From assembly GCA_964437425.1 (NCBI GenBank), contig CAYTGO010000036.1, positions 1 through 30,835 of the forward strand: a stretch of DNA of 30,835 nt, written 5' to 3'. The stretch comes from Scalindua sp964437425. GTDB lineage: Bacteria > Planctomycetota > Brocadiia > Brocadiales > Scalinduaceae. The position numbers were made by a program, and so were the translations under genes. Position 1 is the first letter of the stretch; the number at the start of each line of letters is the position of its first letter. The notes beneath the pieces were generated by a model. It saw only the letters and a list, made by a program, of their open reading frames with translations, was not told the DNA's origin and searched no databases. Of the stretch, positions 15,959 through 24,004 are shown piece after piece.

Positions 15959-16534
15959 ATGAATAGAGTTAAGGCTGTGTTTCTGGATCGGGATGGTACG
16001 ATAAACTATGAAAGAAACTATGTCCACAAGATAGAAGATTTTGAATTAATACCCGGTACTCTTGAAGCACTCAAGCTACTTAGAGACAATAAAGTAAAAA
16101 TATACATAATCACAAACCAGGCCGGCATCGCAAGAGGATATTTTACAGAAGAACAGTTCCATGATCTGACGCAGCACATGCTCAGCCGTTTTGATGAGAT
16201 TGATTGTAAAATTCAGAAGGTCCTGTACTGCCCTCACCATCCGGATGGCACAGTGCCCGAATATACCAGGAAATGCCAATGCAGAAAACCGGGTACCAGA
16301 TTAATAGAAGAGGTTATTGAGAAAGAGAAGTTTAAGTCTGATGAAATCGCCCTTGTTGGGGATAGAGATAGCGATATAGAAGCCGGACTCAGATTGGGTA
16401 TAACTACCTATCTAGTGTTGACCGGATATGGCAGTGAGCACCGGAACGATACTAAAGCTGACTATATCAAGCCTGATATGCTGAGTGCGGTCAAACATCT
16501 TCTTGGAAATCCAGATGGTGTTAATCAGCCGTAA
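15959..16534 (+). CDS. gmhB: D-glycero-D-manno-heptose 1,7-bisphosphate 7-phosphatase
   Basis: This 191-residue HAD-superfamily enzyme dephosphorylates heptose 1,7-bisphosphate at C7 on the way to ADP- or GDP-heptose for lipopolysaccharide or S-layer glycans. The nucleophile and acid/base aspartates are in VFLDRDGTIN, the conserved Thr in YIITNQAGIARG, the zinc loop CPHHPDG...CQCRKP carries the Cys-His-Cys-Cys set, and the metal-binding Asp is in ALVGDRDSDIEAG. The length is usual for GmhB. The histidinol-phosphate phosphatase domain of HisB is the main alternative, but the sequence fits GmhB better. AAAGGAG lies 11 bases before the ATG. No other heptose genes lie nearby. Confidence 0.88.
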   Translation: MNRVKAVFLDRDGTINYERNYVHKIEDFELIPGTLEALKLLRDNKVKIYIITNQAGIARGYFTEEQFHDLTQHMLSRFDEIDCKIQKVLYCPHHPDGTVPEYTRKCQCRKPGTRLIEEVIEKEKFKSDEIALVGDRDSDIEAGLRLGITTYLVLTGYGSEHRNDTKADYIKPDMLSAVKHLLGNPDGVNQP

Positions 16535-16747
16535 CCCTGAACAGTAACGAAAAGGAAGAAGAGCTAAAACAATTTCACAATATGGTACAAAAAACCAATT
16601 GAGCCCTCACTCACTATTCTCAAGACGTAACCCGCAGATCGTAACAGCTAAATTTCCTCTTGATTTCTGACACTCCTTGAACATAATAAACATTAGAATT
16701 GATACAATCCTTAATCTAATGCAAGACAGAGATTAATTTTGAGAAAT

Positions 16748-17281
16748 ATGAAAAATTATTGCCCTCTCATATTTTTGCTGATCGTAAGCGTCGTGGTTAT
16801 TTCCGGCTGTTCAGAAAAACCAGAGATATCAGAAACAGCAGTAACACTGGAAGTACCAGAAGTACCAGTACAATACAGAAACTTCAACGACGAGTTTAAG
16901 CAGTCTGTAATGCTACTGAACAAAGTTAGAGATCTATCAAATCCACCGGGAAGTGAAAATCAGATTGCCTTTCAATTGTCGAAAGAGACAGAAGAAAAGA
17001 TTATTGCTAATTCCAGGGAAGGTATAAGATTAGGTAAACTTGTCAGCGATGAATACCTGGACAGCATATCTCCTGAACTTAGGTTTATGTTTAGAAATAA
17101 GCTGATTAAGGGCTCTGAGATATTTTATGATGGATTTGTGATTAGTATGAAGGATAGAGCTGCAGGTGTCCTCTCAGAGGGTGAACAAAAGCAGATCCAG
17201 GGTGCTCAGCTTCAAATTGAGTGGATAGAGTGGTTTGATAAAAAGGCTAAATCATCCAGTTATAAGATTTTTGAGGATTAA
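16748..17281 (+). CDS. Lipoprotein of unknown function
   Basis: From this ATG the protein has 177 residues. It begins MKNYCPLIFLLIVSVVVISG and then Cys, a type II signal peptide with a lipobox ending ISGC. The cysteine is followed by Ser-Glu-Lys, and a short Val/Pro/Glu-rich linker follows. The mature part is helical and charged, with no motif I recognise. An upstream in-frame TTG at 16739 would add three residues; ATG is preferred, but neither has a strong ribosome-binding site. It is followed by two further exported proteins in the same direction (17341 and 18176), so a small envelope-protein run is likely. Confidence 0.7.
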   Translation: MKNYCPLIFLLIVSVVVISGCSEKPEISETAVTLEVPEVPVQYRNFNDEFKQSVMLLNKVRDLSNPPGSENQIAFQLSKETEEKIIANSREGIRLGKLVSDEYLDSISPELRFMFRNKLIKGSEIFYDGFVISMKDRAAGVLSEGEQKQIQGAQLQIEWIEWFDKKAKSSSYKIFED

Positions 17282-17340
17282 TTATTCTGCTTTTCAAAGC
17301 AAAAAACTCACGCTAGTTTTTCAGAATCTCAAAGTAAAAA

Positions 17341-18150
17341 ATGAAGTTACACTCCCAAGGGTATTTTTCCTTTATGAAACTATACTTTTTTTTAATACTA
17401 ATATCTTCGCTTCTGTTGTCCCCTCTAACATTTGGTGATTCTCCCCCGAATTCCAGGAGAACTCATAGAAATAGTAAAATCGTTGGAGTAACGATCGATG
17501 ACCGGGATGCTTCTGTCGAGATACGGGAAAAACTTGATGAAAAGGGAAACGTAATAAAGAAAAGTTTTAATCATCCATATCAATTTATTGAGGCAGGGCT
17601 TGCCGATCTCCTTTCGTCTGTTTACTACAAAGTAGGTAAGGATACTACAGACAAAGAAGGGGAAATGGTGTTTTGGAAGGATGAACTAAAGTATATTATA
17701 TCTCCAATTATAAGTGCATTCTCAATGGCTAACGAATCTCAAGACATTTTAGTTTTTTCCAGTCCTCATCATGACGTGTTGGGGCATACTCGAAATTATT
17801 TCAGTATGTTTATGGCAGGCAACGAACTTAACATTGTATTTAGTACAATCAAATGTAAAAAGAGCTGGCTTACTGACGGAAGAGCAATCCAGATGAATAC
17901 TTACTCCAGGGATAACAATAAGTATATATTTAAAGACCCGCTTGAAGTAGAGAGAGGTTTCCGCTGGAGCGTTGTTCCTATGGAAGGACAGAGGCTTGCT
18001 GAGGGGCGTCGAAACTGGCTAATTATTGACCTCACATATTTTGGTGATAGTAATCTGTTTGGCAGGGCCGGCAGTGATGATAGTGACAACATTAGTGAGG
18101 ATTCAATTGAAGCAGGCAGTGGTGAAATAGCTGTTGAAATAGAAGAGTAA
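17341..18150 (+). CDS. Exported protein of unknown function
   Basis: This 269-residue protein has an N-terminal signal peptide whose hydrophobic core is LYFFLILISSLLLSPL, ending near TFGD. An ATG at 17374 gives a more ordinary signal peptide and may be the true start. The mature protein contains FWKDELKYIISPIISAFSMA, SPHHDVLGHTRNYFSMFMAG, and WSVVPMEGQRLAEGRRNWL, with an acidic, Asp/Ser/Glu-rich C-terminal tail. The His-His-Asp cluster could bind metal, but I can assign no family. It follows the lipoprotein gene by 59 bases and precedes the DUF1566 gene by 25. Confidence 0.6.
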   Translation: MKLHSQGYFSFMKLYFFLILISSLLLSPLTFGDSPPNSRRTHRNSKIVGVTIDDRDASVEIREKLDEKGNVIKKSFNHPYQFIEAGLADLLSSVYYKVGKDTTDKEGEMVFWKDELKYIISPIISAFSMANESQDILVFSSPHHDVLGHTRNYFSMFMAGNELNIVFSTIKCKKSWLTDGRAIQMNTYSRDNNKYIFKDPLEVERGFRWSVVPMEGQRLAEGRRNWLIIDLTYFGDSNLFGRAGSDDSDNISEDSIEAGSGEIAVEIEE

Positions 18151-18175
18151 AGATAATAGGGAATATATTCTAAAG

Positions 18176-18820
18176 ATGACCATAATAGGTAAAATAAAAA
18201 CAGTTGCCATTTTAGCAATTCTGAGTCTGTTATTTCTCTATTCATTCAGTGCTGAAGGGAAAGAGAGTTATGAAGACAAAGATGCCGATACACATTTGGA
18301 AACATCTGCTATTTATAAAACGGAGTTTCGGTCAGCACCAATGGAGAAATTTATTGGAAAGTTAGCAATAGAAATGATCAAGGATAACGGTTTTTATGAT
18401 GGAGATTGGAATGGCTCTGCATCCGGATTTCCCAATGACTTTCAATTACAGAACGATGTTAATGTTGTTTTCGATCGAGCAAGTGGCCTCCTGTGGCAGC
18501 AGTCCGGATCTGCTAAAGAAATCTCCTATAGTAAGGCAAAAGAATATGTAGCACGATTGAATAGTGACCAATTTGCCGGGTATAATGACTGGCGCTTACC
18601 TACCCTGGAGGAGGCAATGTCATTGATGGAACCTACTGAAAAAGATAGTGGTATGTTCAACGATCCGGTATTTGATAATACGCAAAGATGGATATGGACT
18701 TCAGACACGAACGAATTCTCTCTCGCCTGGCTTGCCAATTTCGTCAGTGGTAAATGCTACACCTACCCCAATGACTACTTCGACTTCACCAGCGGTGGCT
18801 ACGTCCGGGCAGTGCGTTGA
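18176..18820 (+). CDS. Exported DUF1566 (Lcl C-terminal) protein with a possible variable region
   Basis: This 214-residue protein begins with a signal peptide (VAILAILSLLFLYSFSAEG). From about residue 95 it follows the DUF1566/Lcl_C pattern: VVFDRASGLLWQQSGS, AKEYVARLNSDQFAGYNDWR, LPTLEEAMSLM, RWIWTSD, ending GGYVRAVR. The fold is C-type-lectin-like and is used to display binding loops. The last 21 codons (18755-18817) switch to a run of NNC codons (TAC ACC TAC CCC, then GAC TAC TTC GAC TTC ACC), unlike the A/T-ending codons before it. That is how variable regions made from AAC-rich templates look in diversity-generating retroelements. No reverse transcriptase is in the window, so a remote target is the most that can be suggested. 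Confidence 0.75.
   Translation: MTIIGKIKTVAILAILSLLFLYSFSAEGKESYEDKDADTHLETSAIYKTEFRSAPMEKFIGKLAIEMIKDNGFYDGDWNGSASGFPNDFQLQNDVNVVFDRASGLLWQQSGSAKEISYSKAKEYVARLNSDQFAGYNDWRLPTLEEAMSLMEPTEKDSGMFNDPVFDNTQRWIWTSDTNEFSLAWLANFVSGKCYTYPNDYFDFTSGGYVRAVR
18755..18817 (+). other. Candidate variable region (NNC-codon run) of the DUF1566 gene
   Basis: TGC is followed by TAC ACC TAC CCC AAT GAC TAC, TTC GAC TTC ACC AGC GGT GGC TAC, and GTC before CGG GCA GTG CGT and the stop. All could derive by A-to-N substitution from an AAC-rich template. The local G+C is well above that of the gene. Confidence 0.4.
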
Positions 18821-19117
18821 GAGAAAGGCTAATGGTACTGCCATGGGGAAGGCCTGCAACCCGCAAAATTTGGCCTTGATTTTATACTGTTTTAATCGTA
18901 GCCTATGGTCTAAGTCACTTTATATCATCAAGTTGTTCAACTCTTAAGACAATCAAGCCAAAAGTGGTGAAAACTGCATGATGATTAGTAATGAAGGACT
19001 CTTTAGTGCTATTCGTGTATGCTAGTCATTATTTCTTTTTCTTTCATTGCGTGCTTTGCGCATTCTTGTCCTCAGCGCCTTTTGTCCGGTGAGCGAGATG
19101 AGAATAATAAATAAAAC
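18821..19117. other. Spacer between the DUF1566 gene and the response-regulator gene
   Basis: About 55 bases of G+C-rich sequence follow the DUF1566 stop. The rest is A/T-rich and ends in an inverted copy of the dispersed repeat seen at 4095-4150. No ORF with support is visible. Confidence 0.5.
19041..19096 (-). repeat. Dispersed repeat, inverted copy
   Basis: The reverse complement contains CGCTCACCGGACAAAAGGCG and GAGGACAAGAATGCGCAAAG, close to the 4095-4150 copy inside the glycosylase gene. Confidence 0.75.
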
Positions 19118-20833
19118 ATGAAGAATATGAATGCAAATATATTGGTGGTTGATGACGAGAAAGACATTAGCTTTGTCATTAAGAGTTTTCTTGTACTAGA
19201 CGGTCATGAGGTGTTTACTGCTGTTGACTATAATGAGGCTCTTGATATGCTGTCTCAGACAGATTTTGACCTGATCTTCACGGATATTAATCTGGGTGAC
19301 AGATCAGGGATTGATATCCTGAGAGAAGTGAAGAAGAGGGGAATGATATGTCCGGTGATTATTATTACCGGGGATCCTAATATCGAGACTGCGACAGAGG
19401 CTGTTCGTCTGGGTGCACATGACTACATCCTTAAGCCGATAAGACTAGAAACATTGACACGTGTTACCGGTATGGCACTGCAGTATAAATCTGTAGTGGC
19501 AGAAAAAAACAGATATCAGGCAAATCTCGAAGCAATCTTCAGAAGTGTACATGACGCAATAGTCACTGTTGATAATGAGCTGAGAGTACTTGAGATTAAT
19601 GAGGCAGCAGAAGAGATTTGCGGTTTTCCGTGTAAGGAAGAGGTTAGAGGAAAGAAGTGTGATTCCTTTATGAACGAGTATAGCAATAATTATGTTGAAC
19701 TGATTACCGAGACCATTAACACAAAACTTCCGACAGAAAAGATCCGTTTTGAATGCGGATGTAAGGACCAATCCAGGAAGGTTTTCAGCGCAGCTACTTA
19801 TCCACTCATTGATTCCAGTGGAAAATCTGATGGCTGTGTCATGGTGGTGAAGGACGAAACTCGTCTGGCAGACCTGGAAAGTAATCTGAACAAACAGAGC
19901 CAGTTTCATAATATTATAGGGAAGAGTGAAAAGATGGAGAAAATATTTTCACTGATTGATACCCTGTCAGAGACGCAGACTACGGTGCTTATTACCGGTG
20001 AAAATGGAACCGGAAAGGGACTTGTGGCGGAAGCACTGCATTATTATAGAAAGGACATCAAGAGGCCTTTTGTGGTAGTGGGATGTGCATCCTTATCTGA
20101 CAGTCTGCTTGAGAGTGAACTGTTCGGGCACGTGAAAGGTGCATTCACCGGTGCTTTCAGTGACAGGATCGGTAGGTTTCAGAAGGCTGATGGGGGGACT
20201 ATCTTCCTGGACGAGATAGGGGAAATATCGAATTCAATGCAGTTACGATTGTTGAGAGTGCTTCAGGAGAGAGAGTTTGAACGTGTGGGCGATTCAAAGA
20301 CAATCAAGGTAGATGTGAGAATTATAGCAGCAACAAACCAGGATCTTCGAAAGAAAGTCAGGAATAAAAGCTTTCGTGAGGATCTCTATCACAGGCTGAA
20401 GGTTGTTGAACTGCCTGTTCCTCCTGTCCGGGAGAGGAGAGGAGACATACCGCTCCTGGTTAACCATTTTGTGAAAGTATTGAATGATAAACTGGATAGA
20501 GATATCAAATCGGTATCTGGGGACGTGCTGAAGGTGTTTATGGACTATAAATGGCCGGGAAATGTGCGTGAATTACAGCATGCGCTGGAGTATGCATTCA
20601 TAGTTTGTAAAAAGACCATTATAACCATAGAAGACCTCCCATCCGAGTTCGGTGGTGTCGGCAGTGTAGATCTGCAGCATAAAAAAGAAGATGACGAAAG
20701 AGACTTGATAATCCAGGCATTGATGAAGACCGACTGGAACAGAGCCAAAGCCGCCCGTCTGCTCGGAATTGGTCGTACAACACTCTATGCAAGGATGGAT
20801 AAGTATCAAATTACGGAAGATCGTACCGGATAA
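19118..20833 (+). CDS. Sigma-54-dependent response regulator (receiver-PAS-AAA+-Fis HTH)
   Basis: This 571-residue NtrC-class activator has four parts. The receiver (1-120) has the acidic pair D12/D13, phospho-acceptor D56 in IFTDINLG and the lysine in DYILKPI. A PAS domain (about 130-250) starts LEAIFRSVHDAIVTVDNELR. The AAA+ domain (about 265-490) has a Walker A of GENGTGKG at 294-301, the sigma-54 contact loop GAFTGA at 341-346, and a Walker B in GGTIFLDEIGE. A Fis-type helix-turn-helix is at the end (AAR LLGIGRTTLYARMDKY). It drives open-complex formation by sigma-54 RNA polymerase when phosphorylated. The PAS domain between receiver and AAA+ suggests an added ligand or redox input. It heads the signalling block. 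Confidence 0.93.
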   Translation: MKNMNANILVVDDEKDISFVIKSFLVLDGHEVFTAVDYNEALDMLSQTDFDLIFTDINLGDRSGIDILREVKKRGMICPVIIITGDPNIETATEAVRLGAHDYILKPIRLETLTRVTGMALQYKSVVAEKNRYQANLEAIFRSVHDAIVTVDNELRVLEINEAAEEICGFPCKEEVRGKKCDSFMNEYSNNYVELITETINTKLPTEKIRFECGCKDQSRKVFSAATYPLIDSSGKSDGCVMVVKDETRLADLESNLNKQSQFHNIIGKSEKMEKIFSLIDTLSETQTTVLITGENGTGKGLVAEALHYYRKDIKRPFVVVGCASLSDSLLESELFGHVKGAFTGAFSDRIGRFQKADGGTIFLDEIGEISNSMQLRLLRVLQEREFERVGDSKTIKVDVRIIAATNQDLRKKVRNKSFREDLYHRLKVVELPVPPVRERRGDIPLLVNHFVKVLNDKLDRDIKSVSGDVLKVFMDYKWPGNVRELQHALEYAFIVCKKTIITIEDLPSEFGGVGSVDLQHKKEDDERDLIIQALMKTDWNRAKAARLLGIGRTTLYARMDKYQITEDRTG

Positions 20834-20890
20834 AAGTGTTCGGGCAGACTGACCTGTTCGCCGAACATATCTGTTCGCCAGAACACTTTT
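20832..20890 (+). terminator. Likely terminator after the sigma-54 regulator gene
   Basis: AAAAGTGTTC (20832-20841) pairs perfectly with GAACACTTTT (20881-20890). The loop contains a further palindrome, TGTTCG-C-CGAACA, and CTGTTCGCC twice. A short T-run closes it. It sits directly on the stop codon of the response-regulator gene. Confidence 0.6.
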
Positions 20891-21312
20891 ATTGACTCTC
20901 AGGCCACAAATAGTAGTAACACACACACATTTCAAATTCTTTATTCCTGACTGTTTCTCTTGTATAGATGCAAGCAGATTTCCCAGGATAACTACTCCCG
21001 AAAACGGTTGAAACAGGCATCCTAACATACATGATTTTCCCTCTTTTGGTGATTGTAAGTCATATAGATTTAGAGCTTTATGCAGTAATGTTGTCCATCA
21101 ATATCCATGTCGTCAAGCCAGCTTCACATTTCAGTTGATCTGTCCGTATCTGCCTGCTGATCCCCTGAGCATTTGAGGTGCTTTTACATTCAATATGCCA
21201 ATAATGTATCTGTTTGGCAGGTTGGCATCTGTTTTGATATATATATACTGAAGAGTGCAGGAAGAACATTAAATTTTGAGTACCGCTCGTTGTTTGAATA
21301 ATAATTTGTGAT
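20834..21312. other. 479-base intergenic stretch
   Basis: Apart from the hairpin at its left end, no gene, repeat or clear promoter is visible. A long open frame on the minus strand has no start signal or recognisable product and was left out. A palindromic GGCA-rich patch near 21217-21232 was considered as a sigma-54 promoter, but the spacing is wrong. Confidence 0.5.
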
Positions 21313-21519
21313 ATGAAGAAAAAACAAAACATAAGACGATATAAAAAGAGAGGATGCTTGAAATGTGGAGAGTCTTTTATCAGTAAGGGACCGTATAACT
21401 GTATATGTGAGAGATGTACGTATGTAAACGAGAGAACATTAAAAAGGACATATAGTGTCAGGGGTATATCTCTGGGGGGCCCAGGACCTCTCGAAGAACA
21501 GCTCCTGCAGCATAAATAA
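21313..21519 (+). CDS. Small zinc-ribbon protein
   Basis: This 68-residue, basic protein contains GCLKCGESFISKGPYNCICE followed by RCT. The two cysteine pairs (C-x2-C and C-x2-C, with one extra Cys) form a zinc-ribbon knuckle. Short proteins with C-x-x-C-G-x-x-F-x-S-x-G-x-x-N-x-x-C-x-x-C occur widely in bacteria with no defined job; RNA, DNA or protein binding is a guess. It lies between two response-regulator genes in the same direction, so a role as an accessory in this signalling block is possible. Confidence 0.6.
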   Translation: MKKKQNIRRYKKRGCLKCGESFISKGPYNCICERCTYVNERTLKRTYSVRGISLGGPGPLEEQLLQHK

Positions 21520-21700
21520 GGAAAGTAAAGTAAAGGTGTTATTATGACAAAGTTTGATATGGCGTGCTTAGTTACATTTATTATCTGTTTCTGGATTTGT
21601 TTGGTCTAGTTAAGAGTTGCGGTTGGCCAGTTACAACAATCATGAAATGATTTTTTGGAAGAAAGAAATAACATAGAAGTAGTAGGGGTAGAGTAGATTT

Positions 21701-22084
21701 ATGCACAACGGCAAAATTCTTGTGATGGATGATCACAAGGATATAAGATATATTTTCACAATAATGCTGAATCGTAGTCACTATGAGGTGGAAGTTGCCG
21801 AGGACGGAAATGAGGCAATAGAGTATTTCAGGGACGCAATAGAGGCAAACAAACCTTTTGATGCAGCAATTCTGGATCTGAATGTGCCTCGCGGCATGGG
21901 TGGATCGGAAGCAACAAAAAGGCTGATAGAAATTGATCCTGACGTCAAAGTGATCTGGTGCAGTGGAAAGATCAGTGATCAGATATTGAAGGGTTACTGG
22001 AAGTACGGTGTCGCCGCACTTATTCAAAAGCCATTTAACTACGATGATATACGTGAAGCATTGAGAAAAGCGTTAAGTGGATAG
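21701..22084 (+). CDS. Stand-alone receiver-domain response regulator
   Basis: This 127-residue protein is one receiver domain: M9-D10-D11 acidic pocket, phospho-acceptor D59 in AAILDLNVPRGMGG, and Lys near 110 in LIQKPFNYDD. The RGMGG and KVIWCSGKIS segments resemble the C-terminal receivers of hybrid PAS kinases, so it may have been split off from one. It has no output domain and would work as a phosphate shuttle or sink for the hybrid kinase encoded downstream. A purine-rich AGGGGTAGAG lies upstream of the ATG. Confidence 0.9.
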   Translation: MHNGKILVMDDHKDIRYIFTIMLNRSHYEVEVAEDGNEAIEYFRDAIEANKPFDAAILDLNVPRGMGGSEATKRLIEIDPDVKVIWCSGKISDQILKGYWKYGVAALIQKPFNYDDIREALRKALSG

Positions 22085-22160
22085 AGATGCTTGAATAGTT
22101 TGTATTAGAATAAATTACAGTTAGTTGGGTTTTGGGCGTTTGTTAGCTGGATCTCCCTTC

Positions 22161-22200
22161 TCTCCTCCCCTCCACCTTTTACAAGGTGGGGGGCGGGAGA
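22161..22200 (+). terminator. Strong GC-rich hairpin, likely terminator
   Basis: Arms 22161-22178 and 22183-22200 pair over 18 positions, with one mismatch and two G-U pairs, around a TTAC loop. A T-rich stretch (TTCAGTTTTTT) follows. It lies 77 bases after the lone receiver gene and about 100 before the GGDEF gene, so it separates the two transcripts. It may be a REP-like repeat instead. Confidence 0.55.
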
Positions 22201-22295
22201 TTCAGTTTTTTATGAGTGAGATGACTTAAAGAATTCTTTTATGGTTATTGTTCTCAAGAAAGTCTCCCTCGAACATTTGATAAGAAAATAAAATA

Positions 22296-23288
22296 ATGGT
22301 GATTACAGAAGTTGCCCCTACTACAGAGTTGAATACTGAAATGAATACTGAGATTATAAAGATACTACTTGTAGAGAATGATCCTGACAATATATTTATC
22401 CTACAGGATGTACTGAAGTGTAAACATGGCAATATTGAGTACAAGCTGGAGTGCGTAGAACGTCTTTCAACAGGAAAAGAGTCTCTTTATGGACATGATG
22501 ATTTTGATGTGATACTGCTTGATCTACAACTGCCAGATAGCCAGGGTATTGATACATTAACAGAGCTACAGAAGGTAGCTAAAGAAACACCAATCATAGT
22601 ATTTACCGATCAAGATGACGAAGCTTTTGCGGTTAAAACAGTACAGATGGGTGCACAGGATTACATAGTAAAGGGTCGTGCGAATAGAAGCATACTGGTA
22701 CGCGCTATTCGATACGCCATCGAGCGTCACCAGATGATTAAGAAGCTTGAGCAGACTCAGGAGGAACTAGAGCAACTTGTTCGTTATGACAGCCTTACAG
22801 GGCTTTCTAATCGGAAGTATTTTTACGAGCAACTTGACAATCTAATTGAGAGGGTTCGCAGGGAAAACAGAATAATGGCCGTTATGTTTCTCGATCTTGA
22901 TAACTTCAAGCCGGTCAATGACGTGCATGGCCACTCCACCGGAGATCTTCTACTGAAGTCTGTTGCTAAACGCATTACAAGTTGTCTACGTAAGAATGAT
23001 ATTGCTGCACGCCTGGGAGGAGACGAATTCATCATAGCGTATGAGACTGCCGGTGCTGAAGAGAACATAGCCATAACAGCGAGGAGAATAGTCGAAACAA
23101 TATCTGATGTTTACACTATCAATGGTCTGAAGTTAACCATCTCTGCCAGTATCGGGATCAGCGTTTATCCGAAAGATGGTGTTGATATGGATATCCTGAT
23201 CAGAAATGCTGATGCTGCTATGTACAGCAGTAAGGAGAATGGCGGGAATAATTTTAATTTATTTGTTTCCGAATTTCATGATAAGTAA
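22296..23288 (+). CDS. Receiver-GGDEF diguanylate cyclase
   Basis: This 330-residue protein makes cyclic di-GMP from two GTP when its receiver is phosphorylated. The receiver (about 20-145) has an E-N-D pocket at 27-29, phospho-acceptor D76 in VILLDLQLPD, and the lysine in DYIVKGR. A helix links to the GGDEF domain (about 160-325), which starts SLTGLSNRKYFYEQL. The active-site motif is exact (GGDEF, 241-245). The inhibitory I-site RxxD is RKND at 232-235, five residues before GGDEF, so product feedback is expected. The architecture is PleD-like with one receiver. The block also holds a c-di-GMP phosphodiesterase gene. Confidence 0.93.
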   Translation: MVITEVAPTTELNTEMNTEIIKILLVENDPDNIFILQDVLKCKHGNIEYKLECVERLSTGKESLYGHDDFDVILLDLQLPDSQGIDTLTELQKVAKETPIIVFTDQDDEAFAVKTVQMGAQDYIVKGRANRSILVRAIRYAIERHQMIKKLEQTQEELEQLVRYDSLTGLSNRKYFYEQLDNLIERVRRENRIMAVMFLDLDNFKPVNDVHGHSTGDLLLKSVAKRITSCLRKNDIAARLGGDEFIIAYETAGAEENIAITARRIVETISDVYTINGLKLTISASIGISVYPKDGVDMDILIRNADAAMYSSKENGGNNFNLFVSEFHDK

Positions 23289-23337
23289 ATGCTAAGCAGG
23301 GCCACAATAAGCTGGAAGAAGGAGAGGAGATTAGACA

Positions 23338-23964
23338 GTGACTGAGCCAGAAAACAGAGAACTAATATCAAAAAATAGAGGGATAATCATGAAAGAAAAT
23401 AAAACTTATGAAAATAGTGTTTCTGATGAAATACTGGATAACCTGAACGAAGCAAAAGACCTCATAGAGCAGGCTGAGACGGATAAACTGTTTGGGGATA
23501 ATTATGCAAGAATGCTGTTTGAGGATTTCAACAACACTAGAAATAGTGATGAAATAAAATTAAAAGCTAAAATACTCATAGTTGATGATGATGAGGGTAT
23601 CCGGGGGCTACTAAAAACAATGGTTCGTAAACTTGGCCATACTACCATGCTTGCTGAAAATGGAATATCTGCTTTAGAGCAAATGGAAGCAGATCCACCG
23701 GATCTTGTTCTGCTTGATATCAATATGCCAGAGATGGATGGAAATGTAATCTTGAATTGTATGAAAGCCAATGAGAAATTATGTCTTATTCCTGTAATTA
23801 TGGCTACCGGAGTAGATACCGAAGAGAGTATGATTCAGAATATCGAAAAAGGCGCTGATGCGTATTTGACAAAACCTTTCAACTTTAAATTACTTACAGC
23901 CCGGATCAAAAGCTGCCTTGAAAAAAAACAACTGATGGATTGGAAGAGGGATATGCTGCTCTAG
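23338..23964 (+). CDS. Receiver-domain protein with an N-terminal extension
   Basis: This 208-residue protein has an N-terminal segment of about 78 residues, acidic and helical, then a receiver domain with I-V-D-D-D at 81-85, phospho-acceptor D127 in LVLLDINMPEMDG, and Lys in AYLTKPFNFK. No output domain follows. The GTG at 23338 is preceded by GGAGAGGAG at about 8 bases and was chosen; an ATG at 23389 with AGAGGGATAATC upstream is also plausible and would shorten the extension. The receiver is closely related to that of the next gene, the HD-GYP protein, so the two probably arose by duplication. Confidence 0.88.
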   Translation: MTEPENRELISKNRGIIMKENKTYENSVSDEILDNLNEAKDLIEQAETDKLFGDNYARMLFEDFNNTRNSDEIKLKAKILIVDDDEGIRGLLKTMVRKLGHTTMLAENGISALEQMEADPPDLVLLDINMPEMDGNVILNCMKANEKLCLIPVIMATGVDTEESMIQNIEKGADAYLTKPFNFKLLTARIKSCLEKKQLMDWKRDMLL

Positions 23965-24004
23965 GTTGAGAAAAGTGTAGAACCGAAATTGCTGGATTAT
24001 ATAA

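Noticed and set aside
16535..16747. Small RNA or gene between gmhB and the lipoprotein gene
   Set aside because: Only degenerate repeat fragments are visible; no hairpin, promoter or open frame stands out.
20573..21028. 151-codon minus-strand ORF between the sigma-54 regulator and zinc-ribbon genes
   Set aside because: Much of it overlaps the regulator's coding sequence; codon pattern and lack of a start signal indicate a shadow.
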